The position numbers and the translations under genes are program-made. DNA of 64,000 bases, taken from Euglena gracilis (taxonomy: Eukaryota > Euglenida > Euglenophyceae > Euglenales). The first letter of the stretch is position 1, and each line of letters begins with the position of its first letter. The notes beneath the pieces are model-generated. The model ran no database searches, was not told the origin of the DNA, and saw only the letters and a list, made by a program, of their open reading frames with translations. The stretch spans positions 50,901,204 through 50,965,203 of the forward strand of contig CP154956.1 of the NCBI GenBank assembly GCA_039621445.1, read 5' to 3'. This document shows positions 42,917 to 55,109 of this stretch, piece after piece.

Positions 42917-43920
42917 CTGGGGTCATCCTTTTTCAATCATATGCCACCCTGTGATCAAGATCGAGCAGGAGAGAAACCGGGAGCATACGCGGATGTCACT
43001 GCCGGGGAGCGGTTGGAAATCGTCCCCAAGACCTGCAGAGAAAGAGATAAGCTGTTTTTTTTGGAGAAATAAAAGCTTCCACAGCTTGCAACGCCCCCCC
43101 TGCCCACAAAAGTGCAGGTCCAAATAAAAGCACACCCCTCCAGCACATGAGACCACACAGACTGCACAAAAAGAAAGCCACAAAGAAAATTGAACAAGAC
43201 TACATTTTCACATTAACAGTACACATTTTCACATTAAAAGCACTAAAACTTGGAGTCCAACAGATCACGCCATACTGTCCAGCAGACATTCACTTAATGT
43301 GTATCATAACTTCGTGGTGATCAAGGCGGCCCTTGAGGAGATTAGAAAGAAAAAAAACTCCGCTGACCCAGCACGTTCCAAAATCCACAGGCAAATGGGA
43401 AAAGAAATTTGGCATTTTTCGGCAAGAACAGGTCGACGTCAGGAAAACCAATTCATTCCTCACATACTTGAACCATCGCCCATCCACCAAATTATCAAAT
43501 AAAAATGTGTTCAAAAGTATTCGAAAGTGCCCTACACCCCTGCCCATAGCACCCACCCCTTCCCGGGGGGGGGGGGTCTCCTTACAAAGAAGCCTGCCAG
43601 CCACTGTTGAGGCAATTCTTGGGCATGCTTGTGCTTACCGACCAGGGGGGGAGGGGGGGTGCTGTAGGGTGCCTGCCCCTAGCAGGCACACCCCCTAGGG
43701 GGGGGGGGGGTCCGGGGGGACCCGGTCTCGGCGCCGAGGTCGGAGGGGGATGCCTGCTAGGGGCAGGCACCAGGCTTTTGCTTAAGGACCCCCGGGGGGG
43801 GGGGGGGGGACTGGCTAGCCAATCGGCTGGACACTGGAAAAAGTGGACTAGCTAGACCCCCCTCCCCCCCGGGGGGGGGGGGTGGGTCCGGAGGTCCCCC
43901 GGACTGGAAAAAAAATTTTC

Positions 43921-43941
43921 CTCCGGCGCTGTGCGCCGGAG
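43921..43941. repeat. GC hairpin H1
   Basis: CTCCGGCGC, loop TGT, GCGCCGGAG. First of two hairpins about 110 bases apart, flanked by AAAATTTT and GGCCAAAAA words. Confidence 0.85.
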
Positions 43942-44049
43942 GAAAAATGAGGTTTTTAACAGGTTTTTGGCTGATTTTGTTCCAAAAATTCCCAAAAATG
44001 GCCAAAAACGGGCATTTTTGGCCATTTTGGGGGGTCCCAAAAAAATTTT

Positions 44050-44064
44050 CGGCGCTTCGCGCCG
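44050..44064. repeat. GC hairpin H2
   Basis: CGGCGC, loop TTC, GCGCCG. It is preceded by AAAAATTTT and by GGCCATTTTGGGGGGTCCC. Confidence 0.85.
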
Positions 44065-44428
44065 GTCACTGGAAAAAAAAATTCCACTAGCTAGCCCTGC
44101 TAGCAGACCCCCCGGGGGGGGGGGGTCTGCTAGAAAACCCACTGGCCAAATTTGGTCTAGCTGCAGTCCAGCCCCCCCCGGGGGGGGGGAGTACTGCAAT
44201 CCCAGCAAAAGCCTGGCCAGGAAATTTTCAATATCAATTCAATCGAATGTGCATTGGTGGGGCAATTCTCCAATACAAAATTAACATGCCTTCAGGGGAC
44301 TGCGGTGCGGTGGAGGCCATAGCCCAGGCAGGCTCTGAAAGAAGCTCAGCCAGTGGCTCCAAACACACCTGCGATGCAGTCAAGAGAAGGGATCTTGATG
44401 AGGCTTCCGCCTTCAGCACACAACCAAA

Positions 44429-44824
44429 TCATTGCTCCGAAAACATTTGCAATTCAGAAATTTGGTGTTCAACCAGGTTGCCAACAGGAGGGGGCAAACA
44501 GGCATCACCAGTGACAAATCCCGGGCCTCTGAACATTCGACGGATTGGCAATGAAAGCCAAATGGTGCCCTTTTCTGGCAAATATTCCCATTTTATTCCC
44601 TCAATCCCACACCTTTTCATGTGTTCAATGTAAAGGCAACGGAGAAAAGATTCGCAACGTAACGCACAACCAACGTGGACTGTGGCAGTGCACGAGCAGG
44701 GACACTCCTTGCGGCGCTGAAGAGTTCGTTGCCAAAGAGCTGTGGCGATGAACCCAATACCACTGGCGATGCTCAACAATGAGAGTGTTTCACTACTCGA
44801 AGCATGCTGCGAGTATGGCAACAT
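44429..44824 (-). CDS. Small intronless ORF with membrane helix and Cys cluster
   Basis: ATG at 44824, 131 codons, stop TGA 44431-44429. It has a predicted helix near residues 12-30 (LSLLSIASGIGFIATALW), a basic stretch QRRKE, then CPCSC ... GCALRCESFLRCLY ... KRCG, and a C-terminal half with WEYLPEKGTIWLSLPIRRM. I do not recognise a family. It lacks the GC3 bias of the other exons, so it may be a transferred or repeat-borne frame or chance, although an open frame of this length with such balanced composition is not common here. Confidence 0.4.
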   Translation of the reverse strand: MLPYSQHASSSETLSLLSIASGIGFIATALWQRTLQRRKECPCSCTATVHVGCALRCESFLRCLYIEHMKRCGIEGIKWEYLPEKGTIWLSLPIRRMFRGPGFVTGDACLPPPVGNLVEHQISELQMFSEQ

Positions 44825-45394
44825 CTCAGTAACACAACACAACACAGCACTGACTGAGCATTGACTCAGACCCACCCACCCCTCCCCCTCCCCCTCCCTT
44901 TGCCTTCCAAGTTGAAAGAATCCTGGTTGGCAGCATCGGTCGAACACCAGAGGCAAATCACAACTTTTCACCATTTGTTTCAATGAGTGGCTGTGAAACA
45001 CCATAACATTTATAATATAGACTCTGGAGACTCGCCAAGCACAAAACCCTTTTGAGCATTGGCTTTAATTGTTGGCCTATGTTCGGTGAAATTTTTGTTT
45101 TCTTCCATGAAACCCGATTGTAGGGAAAGTGACCTCCTGGGCTGTTCGGCCCAATTTGACCCCCCCCCCGAAGTTAAACCCCTCCTCTGTTGGCCTCAAC
45201 TTGATTCGGGTCAAACAACACGGGGGGTTAGGTATGAAAAGAACCGACCTTTGCAGTCTGGATGCCAAAAATATTTCAACGCTCACCCTTGACTTTGATG
45301 CTATTTCGAAGGGGGAAAATGGATGTGAAAATGGATCATTGTAAAACCGAAAAACCCCCAGCATATTGACTGCTTGATTGATTGATTAATGTCA

Positions 45395-45445
45395 TAATGA
45401 TGATGATCATGATCATGATCTTCATGATCATGATCATGTTTATAA
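45395..45445. repeat. ATGATC tandem palindromic repeat
   Basis: Repeated ATGATCATGATC words, self-complementary and interrupted by TTC. Confidence 0.9.
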
Positions 45446-47618
45446 TTGGATATCTGATAGATAATAGATAATGATCATGATGACAAGTAATAACATGATG
45501 ATAATTAATTGATAACAGGATGCATAACTGGATGAATTCTCGAGACACCCTGTCACCATTGGACATCACATTGAGAACTGTGATTTCGACGTTTCCTAAA
45601 CACTGTTAGACGAAGAAATAATGCCTCCTTGAAGCTAAAAAAAAAAATCCAGGGGGGTCAAGTTGACAGGGGGTCAATAACCAGGGTGGGGGACCAATGA
45701 CACAGTGGGGGGAGGTATAAAAAACTTGACTGAACCCAGGGGAATGATGAGAACTTTCTTTGGGCAAAACGGAGTTGTGTTGTATTTTTTCTGATGCAGA
45801 ATTCATCTTTTGTTTTCTTCAAAAAGAACATGAGTATGTTCCCCCCAAATAGACGCATCTGTTTGGACCGGTTGGTTGAAAACCGGAGGGGGGGTCTCTT
45901 TAGGATCTGATTTTTTCCTTCACTTGATGTGTGCTAAAAATGGTTGGGGCTTGTACTTGAACCAATGGTTCAGACCCGAGGATGTGGGGCTTCCATTCGG
46001 GGGGGGGGGGGAGGGTTAGGGAAAATAATAGAGAGGGAACCTTGCGGAATTTAAACAATAAAAAGTGCAAAAAGCCAAACTATTGCGGGGAGGCCAAATT
46101 GGCAATCATAGACAACTCCCTGCAGTGCAGTATGGAAGGAAGCAGATAACCCCTATCCGAAACACCCCCCCCAATAATGACCCCCCCCCGAGTGACCATC
46201 TCGCGGGTGGGGACATATTCTCCAATGGTGGGCCCCAAACATTAGAGTGGGGGGGGGGGGGGTACTGGCTAGTCGATCAACTTGTTGATCAACAAGCCAG
46301 TTGCCCTATCGACCAGTCGATCGACTAGTTTGCCACTTCAATGCACTTGCGACATAATTATGGTGTTTACCTGTGCATTATGGCAGTAACCGTATGTAAC
46401 AAAACAACATACACAACACAGGGATTCTTTTGTTTTGGAGCCCTCCGAACAGCTGCACACAAAAAGATTTTGAAAATCAGTCTCGGTCCACCGTCACCGA
46501 CTAGCCAGCACCTCCCCACTCTAAGTTGCAAGGCAAAAATTTTCAATTTTTTAAAGTTTTTTAAGGTCTTGTAAGTTTTTTTTTTAAGGTTTTTCAAAGC
46601 TTTTTAAAAATTTCAAGGATCCTCAAGGCGTCCATTATCCATTGACGGTCGCAGAGCCATCTGGGCGTCGAACCAGTCCAGGTTATTTTTTCCAGGACCA
46701 GACAAAATTCTTAAATAGTTTTAAAGGTTTTTTTAGAGTTTTCTTGAGGCATTTTGCCAAATTTCTTTCAAAGGGTTTTTTTTTACGGTTTTTGAAGGTT
46801 TTTTTAATCGCCTTAAAAATGATGCCTGGACCACACCTTTTCCAAAATACAGCATTTTTACTTAAAAGTCCCCCCCCAATGTTGGTCAGCAAATGGGGCT
46901 CAAGAAAAAATAATGCCTGGTTCAGTTGGGGACCACCCAGGCAGGGGTTTTCTTAAGGACCCGGGTCTCGCGGGGTGGGTCTGGTGCTGGATGGAAAAAA
47001 AGAAGCTGGTTGGACCCCCCCCCAGGGGTGGGAGCATACCACTGCTCAGCGACCCCGGGGGGGAGGGGAGGTCACCTCAAAAAACCTGTCAGTCACTTTT
47101 CCCAAAAAACCCAGTCATTCACTTCCCCCCCGGGGGGGGATCGGCCACTCTTAATTGTGCTTATGTTGGCAAGGCACCATGGTGATGCAATGAGATTGGA
47201 GGCATGTTCTCATGCGTGGTCTCGCCCAGTTTGAAGATCTTATTTACCTTGAGAACTGCATCTTGGATCCGAGCAGAGCTCACCCCACCCAAGGCCACAG
47301 GAGCCGGCGGTCAGCCTGCAAACAAATTGTCCGGGGACTGAACGCCAACCCCTGGCCAGGCTTCTGTGAAATGCCAAAGGCCAGGGCTGAGGGAACAGCT
47401 CATACCCCTGTAACCCCAGAGTGCCTCCACCAGACACAAAAAGGGCCAGAAAAACAGCGCCAAGCCAGAAGAAGGGATAAAAGGCATTAAATCCAGCCAG
47501 CCAAGCACCTTTTTTTCAAGCCAGCACCTTCCAGCCGGGTTGCGGAACCCCCGTGGGGGTCCGCTGAAAAAAACTTCGGGCCAGCCCAACGAAGCTGGAC
47601 TGGACTGAAAGAATTTTT

Positions 47619-47631
47619 GGCGCGAAGCACC
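47619..47631. repeat. GC hairpin H3
   Basis: GGCGC, loop GAA, GCACC (one mismatch), extended outside by TTTTT/AAAA pairs and followed by TTTTTTGAAAAAGGGGCC. Confidence 0.75.
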
Positions 47632-47826
47632 AAAATTTTTTGAAAAAGGGGCCTAAAATGGCCAAGATGGCATTTTTTGGTGGTTTTTGGTTTTTTCACC
47701 TCCATTTTGGGCTGAAAATGCCAACCCAGATGGATTTTGGTTTTGGAGCATTTTTTTGGGGGGGTACCCGCTAGGTCATTGTTTAACACCTGTCCCGCCG
47801 CTTATTCTTGTTGGGGGTCCCCCCTG

Positions 47827-47914
47827 GGGTCTTTTGCCTTGGTGTTCGGGGGTGTCACTCGTCTCTCCTAGGGTCTTTTGCCTTAGTGTTCGGGGGTGTC
47901 ACTCGTCTCTCCTG
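47827..47914 (+). repeat. 44-base tandem duplication
   Basis: GGGTCTTTTGCCTTGGTGTT... and GGGTCTTTTGCCTTAGTGTT... differ at about two positions over 44 bases. A recent duplication. Confidence 0.95.
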
Positions 47915-49246
47915 CTCCCTATGGTGTGGCCATTTGGGGGCTACCCCCCAAAATGGCCCAAAAAAGGATGAACGTCATTCTCTGGCCTCCCCTCCCCCGA
48001 AAGGTTTTCATCAAAATCCAGAGGGGGTCATAATAAATGGGGCCTGTGAATGAGAGGCAATCATCTTTTTCAGACATCCAGCATCCAAAATAACAGATAA
48101 CATCGAAGAAATTGAATTGCAGACTCCCTCTTGGTCAACTTCCCTCCAAAGAAGCAGTCCATCCATCCACCTTTTTTTCTGCCTGAAAGCTTCAGCTCAC
48201 ACTTGAAGTTAGTGTGCCAAGCAAGTTAGTGTGCGGTGGCGCAAATAAATTTCCGGCGGTGGTCGCCTCGCAAGGGAAAAAAAGGCGCCCCGGCACAGAA
48301 CTTGTTTTACAGCGGCACGGCATTGAACAGATTTTCTGTGCAACATTGAATAGGATGGGAACCCCACCATAGTCGCGCCACACACTTTCAAAGTTGCCAA
48401 GGCGCACGCGGTACAAAAAAATCGGATACAAAAATAATGGTGGTCGAAAAAGCAGTGGTCGAGGTGCGGAAAAAAATTCTGGTGACACTAAACCCCCCCC
48501 AAATAATATACCCGGGGCTTTATTCGGGTTCATTTTTCAAACTCAAAAATTTACCCAAACGCATTTTTACGTTCTGAGTTTTGCGCATTCTGGAAATGGT
48601 GGACATTGAAAATCAAGAAAATTTCAAAGAGAAAAAATGCCAGTAAAATTTGACTGTGCCAGGATTTGGTCCAATTTTTTTGATCTTCGCACCCCCTCCT
48701 AAAAACTACCAGTTTATAACCCTGAAAATTTTGAGATTTTTATGAAATGTGGTTTTCCATCAAAAATCATGCATTTGGGGTTCATTTTTCAAAAAAAAAA
48801 ATGCTGTGGTGGGTGGGGGGTCGACCCCCCCCCACCTCCGCTGCACCCAAGAGAGGGGAATCAAGCGAGGCAGAAAAACCTTAAATTTCAATCCAAAAAA
48901 ACATATTTCGACAAAAATGACTGGTACCAAGAACTTCAATGCCCACACTACCACAGAGACAGGGCCCACCTCATTGTGAAAGGGATTGCTGTTGTGAGAG
49001 GTCAGTTGTTGTGCATGAGGAGGATCATAACCTTCGATGATGGAATGCCAGGACAATGGGAGTGAGGTGTTGGCTCTTCAGCACTAGTCTGCTTGGTTAC
49101 CACAGGGGATGGTAGGTACCAAAACCTCTCAAAATCAAATTTTTGAGAAAATGTTGAAATTTTTGAAGGTGTGAAAAAAATGGGGGTTTGGGGGTTTTTG
49201 GGGGGGACCCCCTATATGGGTCCCAAAAATGGGTCAAAAAAAAACA

Positions 49247-49267
49247 CCCGGCGCCGAAGGCGCCGGG
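49247..49267. repeat. GC hairpin H4
   Basis: CCCGGCGCC, loop GAA, GGCGCCGGG: a perfect 9-base stem. Confidence 0.9.
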
Positions 49268-52200
49268 AAAAATTTTTTCGGGTCCACCAGAACAACGGGA
49301 AGAGGTGGTGGGGGGGAGGGTCGATCCCCTCCCACCCACCATGCAGGGGGGTGGGGTGGTCGACCCCCCCCACTCACCACCCTGGCTATTTGGCCAAGTC
49401 CCGTTGTGCTGGGGGGGGGGGGTATATTATTTTATTTATTGTTTGGGGGGTATATTATTTTGGGGGAGTTAATTAAAAATATGACTTAGTTTCATAATTT
49501 TCCTGCACAGATTAGTGTATTTCGCAGAATTAGGGAAACATATATACAGGGGGTATATTCCGCATTGAAATTCTACCAAAATCCGACGCCCCAAAAAAAC
49601 GACCAAGGATAACCCCCTAATATGGTTTTTTGACAAGACTTGTCAAAAAAAATGCCATTTTCAATGAAATTTGGGTACAAAAAAATCATTTTGGAGGTGA
49701 TTCACAACAGTGAAAACGGACGCCCTCATTTGGTCCTTCAGTTGGTCCGTCCGACGTCGGGCTTTTGTGTGTTGGGGTCATCTGAGGCTCGGTTGCGGCT
49801 TTCGGCAATTGTGCAAATGTTCACACCGACGCTTTGTTGGCGATGATGAAATGCACTGTACTGCAATCTTCCGACTTTTCGGATTCCCTGCAAAATCCAA
49901 TTAGGAATGATGGAACAAGAGACAAGGAAACAACAACACTTTAAAAAGTAGTGATCCTCCTCACCTGATCCACCGACCACCAATCAACCAGCTCGCCCAT
50001 CGCACTGCTAGCAAGTCAGCAAACTAATCAACAATCAACTTCTAAATTTTAATTCAAGTGGCCATGTTATGCTTTTTCCGCGTAAAAATGTTTGATCCCT
50101 TTTTCCCGACAGAAAACGAGAATAAAAAATTATTATTCATGCTGGCTTTGAAGTGACCTGTTTTCCTTGCTCAAACCCCCCCCCCGAATAGAAGCGCGAG
50201 GTTGCTACAAGCGCAGGGTCCAAATAAAAAGGCACCCCCCCCGACAGCGCCGCCGACAAAAGCGGCGCTCCGCTACAAGCGCACCCCCCATTTTGATGGG
50301 TTTTTTGAAGAAAACCAACAAAAATCACGCAGGTAGGGTCCCGGAGGCGGCGGTCTGCTATAAGCGCACCCCATGCCTCTATTAGTGGGGGGGGGGGGGT
50401 TACTCTCATTTGGCAAATAAATATTCTCATATCTACAAGAACCTCAAAATAGGTGGGAGGGAAACACCATAAAAGGCGCCATGCGCGTCGAGTTTTAAGT
50501 TTATGATTCGTGATCCCTTTCCCCGGTGCCGAAATTTCTGTCCAAAAAAAAAAGACCTAAAGCCATGTTGGTGGGGCCTTTTGGGTCAAACCTTCATGCT
50601 CTCAACAAGCTAAAATTACCTTAAGCCACTTGGTGAGGGACAAAACACGTATTCAACATCAGGACCACAAGTCAAGCATTGACCCCTCCCTCGACTCTAA
50701 CAATGACCACAATGCCAATGAAATGTTTTCATGATGATACCCATTTCACCATGAAAAATGCCTTGAGAAAGGTGTTTGTTTGGGAAACAACTTTTCTCGA
50801 GGGTGTCGCATAAGATCGAAATTAATTTTGGTCGGGGCCACCCGGACCTAAACAGACCCCGTCATATGCCTGGCAGGCAACCAGAGCACGCTCCTCCCAA
50901 ACCAATGTTTTTCAAAGCATTACCCCCGTCAAACTAAAGCACGGGTGCGCATCTAGCGTTGCCGTCTTCAACGACATAAGGCTTACATTTAGCTGATTTG
51001 TTGATTTTCTTTTTGAATCGCCAGCATAATAGGAGCTGCACTTGTAACGGCCTTCGGTCGTGGGGGGTGTACTTATATTTGTACCATGCGCTTGCACTGT
51101 CTCCACATTTATATTACCCAATGTAATAATTTTTTGAAATGTTCACACATGGCTATGGGGGTTGTTGAAGGCTTCACAGTTCCCAGGCTCAAGCCATCAT
51201 AATTGCTCACCGTGATTATCAATGCACAAACAAAAGGACTTTGTTATTGGACGGGAGAGCGCCCCCCTTGGGGAAGCCATGAGCCGACCAAGTTCAATAG
51301 TACCAAGTTTCCCAACCGCTTTGTCAGACGAAGAAGACAATTCCATGAGGAACATTCGTTCATTTTGAACCTAAAGCACTTTTTACGGGGGGTCGGGTTG
51401 GTCTGATAAGAAGTCATTTTGGGTGGGTTTAGGCCTTGTTCTTCTTGTGTCGCTTTTCTATAATTTTTGGAGGGTTTTTTTTTCAAAAAAAGGGGGTCAA
51501 ATTATTAGCATTTGGAGTGACTAGTCGTACCGATGCCAATGGCCACTAGCGATAGTCGCAGCGACCACCAACAATACAGGGCCAATTTTCTATTCCAATG
51601 CTCGGGGGCTGTGAACACCCCCTGATAACCCCCCATTCTACTCCCCCCCCCAAATTTTCACCCCTGTGTTGTTTGGCCCTACTTGACCAGGTTTGTGCAG
51701 TGCTGAGCTCATTATCTGCCTGATGGTGCTAGGCAACCCAGCCCAGTCCAGCCCGACCCAGCGGCCCGTGTGGCGGGTTGTAGTTGTGGGGGAATCACTA
51801 AACAGAAAACACCTTTGAGAAATTATGTGGAATACATGGAAATCCCTTTGCCCCCAGTCGGCGGCCCGGCGGCCACGCATGGCGTACAGCTGGTACAGGC
51901 CTGGAGGTCTACACCAGGGACCCACCTGGTCTGTTCCCCCAGATTGCTATACATTTTGGTTTGCTTTGACTTGGCAGTTTTGGGACCATTTTGGGGTCAA
52001 AATCGATAAATTACATGCTTGAACATTGCACCTCCACATCCATTTTGGCATTGGTTTGGAGTTTGACGGAAGCAAAACTCCCGGAGGCAACCAAAACTTC
52101 CCTTTTTTCGCTTTTGTCCCAAGAGACCTTTACAAAAAGTGCCCTGTACTGTTCCCATCTCCCAAATGGGAACAGGAAGGGGGGAAGGGAAGGGGGGGGC

Positions 52201-52897
52201 ATGGTACTGGTTTCCCATTGAGCGTCCCCTTGTTCATCAAAAAAAATGAAGTCAACAAACCTCGGCAGATATTTTGGGCGTTCTGAGCTCACCGCATACA
52301 AGCACAAAGAAGGAAAGAAGATAACAATAGTGAAGAAAGCACATTACTGCAGAAAGATTGAAATAAAAAGAGCACAATTGAAGGTACAGCAGCTTATGCC
52401 AAGTCCAAGTCTCCAAAATGGCATTGAACCTTTGCACATCTAGCAGGCTTTATTGGGGGTTGGCACTGCCAATAAGGACTTCCAAAGGGGGGAGTCCCGT
52501 GATTGGGGTCCGAAGGGATGGGTCCTATGCCAACCCATATGAAAAATCGGGTTTAAAAAGGCGGAAAATCTCCCAACCCTGCGCACTGAAATAAAGCATC
52601 TGACGTTAAAAAAAAAATGTCCAAAAACACAAGTGAATCACATGCGAACAGGGTCGACGGTTTTTTTTTAAAAAACAACAAAATAAACAAAATAAATGAA
52701 AAATGAAAATTCAAAAAAAACTAATAAAAAACACTTAGAAAAATGCATTTTGTTTGAAAATGCAAAAAAAAGATTTTTCCGCTGAAAAGGGACCAATTTT
52801 TCATCCTTATTTTCTTTCAGCCCCAAAGAAGTGTCCTGAAACACCTCCTGGAGCAAATATTTTTTAAGGCTGTGTTTATAGCAACATGGCTTTGGTC

Positions 52898-53016
52898 AAA
52901 GTCTGTGTTTCTAAACACAGACTTTGGGTCTGTGTTTCTAAACACAGACTTTGGCGTGCCGAAGTCTGTGTTTAGAAACACAGACTCTGACCTAAGTCTG
53001 TGTTTCTAAACACGGT
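52898..53016. repeat. AAGTCTGTGTTT..AAACACAGACTT stem-loop array
   Basis: Four copies of GTCTGTGTTT/AAACACAGAC (the last with a mutated arm) separated by short TTGG/TCTGACC spacers. Each has a two-base loop (CT or AG) and arms of 10-13 bases. Confidence 0.95.
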
Positions 53017-53194
53017 CTCCGACCAAGAAAACTGTGTTCAGAATATCTGCACCCCGAAACCTCCCAATGATGCAAAAATAAACCAAAGAGATTCAACTCA
53101 GACCCGAAGGTCGAAGTCTCCATTGTAGCAAGTGTAGCTGTGGAGACTTGGTCAGCCGCAAGAGGTTGACACAAAACGGTGCAGAAAGGCAACG

Positions 53195-53362
53195 TCACCG
53201 TCGAGGCTCACCCAAGCACCTTGGACATCCCCAACTTGGGGGTAACAGGAGGTTAGCACATTTGAGATACCAATATTCCTTACACACATCACACATCACA
53301 GGGCGAAGTCCCCCCCGTCTCCCAAGCTCATGAAAACACTTTGCGCACGGTTGGTCTTCCAT
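53195..53362 (-). CDS. Small PHD-like zinc-finger ORF
   Basis: ATG at 53362 gives about 55 residues. Ligand spacing is C6-x2-C9, C24-x2-C27, C35, C47-x2-C50 (CAKC ... MCDVCKEYWYLKC ... WGCPRC). This is the PHD-finger layout including the Trp before the last pair, but the histidine normally two residues before C35's partner position is Tyr32. PHD fingers read histone H3 tails and also occur in some transposable-element proteins. A GG|GTGAGC donor sits just before the stop, so this may be one exon of a longer protein. Confidence 0.5.
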   Translation of the reverse strand: MEDQPCAKCFHELGRRGGLRPVMCDVCKEYWYLKCANLLLPPSWGCPRCLGEPRR

Positions 53363-53432
53363 TTTCACCTCCGTATCCACAATCACAGCCCTTGCCCCCA
53401 AGAATGGGTTCGGTTGACGACAGGGGGTTCGG

Positions 53433-53464
53433 CCTGAGTCTGCGTTTTGAAACGCAGACTCAGG
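53433..53464. repeat. CCTGAGTCTGCGTTT stem-loop
   Basis: CCTGAGTCTGCGTTT, loop TG, AAACGCAGACTCAGG: a perfect 15-base stem, followed by a partial second TCTGTGTTT arm. Confidence 0.95.
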
Positions 53465-54002
53465 TCAGAGTCTGTGTTTAAGACGCAGTTCTTGATATAA
53501 AGTTTTGTGGCCCCAGTGAGGAGGGTGGTACCCTGCCGGAAGCGGGGTTTTCCCTCTCTTTCTGTCTCCCCCGAAATAAGTCCCACTGAGCCCCCCTCCA
53601 GTGTTTGTGCAGAACCAAAACCCATTAACTGTCTCGCTGCCTGGTGCAAAACTTTCTCGATTGTCCCCTGGGGGCCAGGAGTCCATCCAGTTCATTTTTC
53701 GACACCCCACCCCCCTTGTCCAGTTCAGTTCCCGACTCCACAAGGGGGGGTCCGCAAAGCCTCCCACCTTTTTTCTCTTGACCAGAGTCCCTCCCCCCCC
53801 TTTGTCCAGTTTAGTTCCTCCGAGTCTACATGGGGGGGGGCACTGCCAGGGACCTTCATTGAAGCCCATAAAATGCCCCATCTAACAGTATATTGATTTC
53901 CCCGCAACTCCCCACCTAGCCCGAGTTACGAACATTTTTTGGCCAATTTGGCCATTTTGCCAAATTTCATCTTGAGCCTCAAGAGGGTCCTAAAATACAC
54001 CC

Positions 54003-54019
54003 CCGGCGCGAAGCGCCGG
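54003..54019. repeat. GC hairpin H5
   Basis: CCGGCGC, loop GAA, GCGCCGG. Preceded by GGCCAATTTGGCCATTTT. Confidence 0.9.
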
Positions 54020-54799
54020 AATTCTTTCTGTCCCCCCAGAGGAGGACTGGATGAGAGGGGGTGGGGGACCCCTCCGAAACTAGGGGGGGTGGGACCCCCC
54101 CCCACCACCTTACCCCCTTAAGGGGGGGGGGGGTGACCCCCCCACCACCTACCTCAGGTCTGCGGAGCTTCCCGTACAACCCAGCCAATGGCTTTCCCCA
54201 ATAGCATCCGATAGCTGACTCAACCACAGGGGTGGGCAGGACTACAGCGTCACCCCCCATTGGGCTGCTTGAATTTGGGGAATTGGGGGGGGGGGGGGAT
54301 ATTCCGGTTATTTTGGGTTGATTGCGGATTTTGGATGATTCCAACTCACCTACCAGAGTTACTCAACACACTTCAAGTGTGGCAAAAGACCATCAAAGCA
54401 CCAACAAAAGAACTTTTAGATGCAGCTGTGAAAAATCCAAAGTCAAGGGCAATCGTTCGTTCCAATCCCAACAAGCCTTGACCGAAGATCGCGAAGTTCT
54501 CAAAAAAAACACCAGGACGGGATAAATATGGGCAGGCTGCAACATAGAGGTGACATTGGTAGAGAAAGAGGAGAGGTGGTTGATACAGAGGTGAGGACTT
54601 TGGCCTCTACCTCAACCTCCATATGCAACCTTGCTTCAGGCTCACAACTCTATGAGGAAGAATGTATACGAGCTTTGAGCTTCTTCATATACTTTGGTTT
54701 CTTTTCTCGCTTGCTTCCTCGCACCAGTTCCACTTTGGGAGCCGAACTGCATAAGAGGGGGAGGGGTCCGGGGGTGACCCCAACTGGATGACCAAGTCC

Positions 54800-55080
54800 C
54801 CTTCAGCGTCAGGGATAGAGGTAGAGGTGGAGGTAGAGGGGGGGTTGGTACGCCGTGGCGAGGGGGTCCGAATAGGGGGGGGAGGGGGGGTAAATGGCAT
54901 GGCGAGGGGGTCGGCGACTAGGGGGGGGGGGGGGGGGGTACCATGGGTCGGAACGAAATTTTCCTTCAAAAAATCGCGAAATCCCCGGTGGCGTGGCGAG
55001 GGGGTCCGGCTGGGGGGGGGGGGGGTAAATGGCGTGGCGAGGCCCTCGGAGAGGGGGGGGGAGGGGTGTACCAACCCCCA
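54800..55080 (+). repeat. Inverted repeat pair R4, left copy
   Basis: GTGGCGAGGGGGTC words alternate with G-runs and with ACCATGGGTCGGAACGAAAT and TTTTCCTTCAAAAAATCGCG. The reverse complement of the same words is at 58150-58500. Confidence 0.8.
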
Positions 55081-55109
55081 GAGGTCGAGGGTTTTCAACC
55101 TCCTCTAAA

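Larger units (their letters stand above)
43000..44420. other. No gene; G/C-run and hairpin repeats
   Basis: Nothing coding was supported. Dense C-run/G-run palindromes lie at 43566, 43690, 43790, 43860, 44110 and 44175, each close to CTAGCTAG- or GCTAGAC-type words. Confidence 0.55.
45040..52860. other. Repeat-rich stretch without a convincing gene
   Basis: AT-rich, with G/C runs, the tandem ATGATC block (45395-45445), the 44-base duplication at 47.83 kb, hairpins H3 and H4, and a stem-loop AGCGCCGC/GCGGCGCT at about 50248-50271. Frames at 51.8-52.3 kb on both strands are not supported by splice or codon signals. Confidence 0.45.
52898..53503 (-). mobile_element. Palindrome-bounded ORF element A (proposed)
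   Basis: A cluster of TCTGTGTTT..AAACACAGA stem-loops (52898-53016), a minus-strand zinc-finger ORF (53362-53195) and a second stem-loop (53433-53464) are followed by CAGTTCTTGATATAAAG. The same layout and the same terminal word occur at 61330-62296. This is an inference from two copies; no transposase is seen. Confidence 0.4.
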
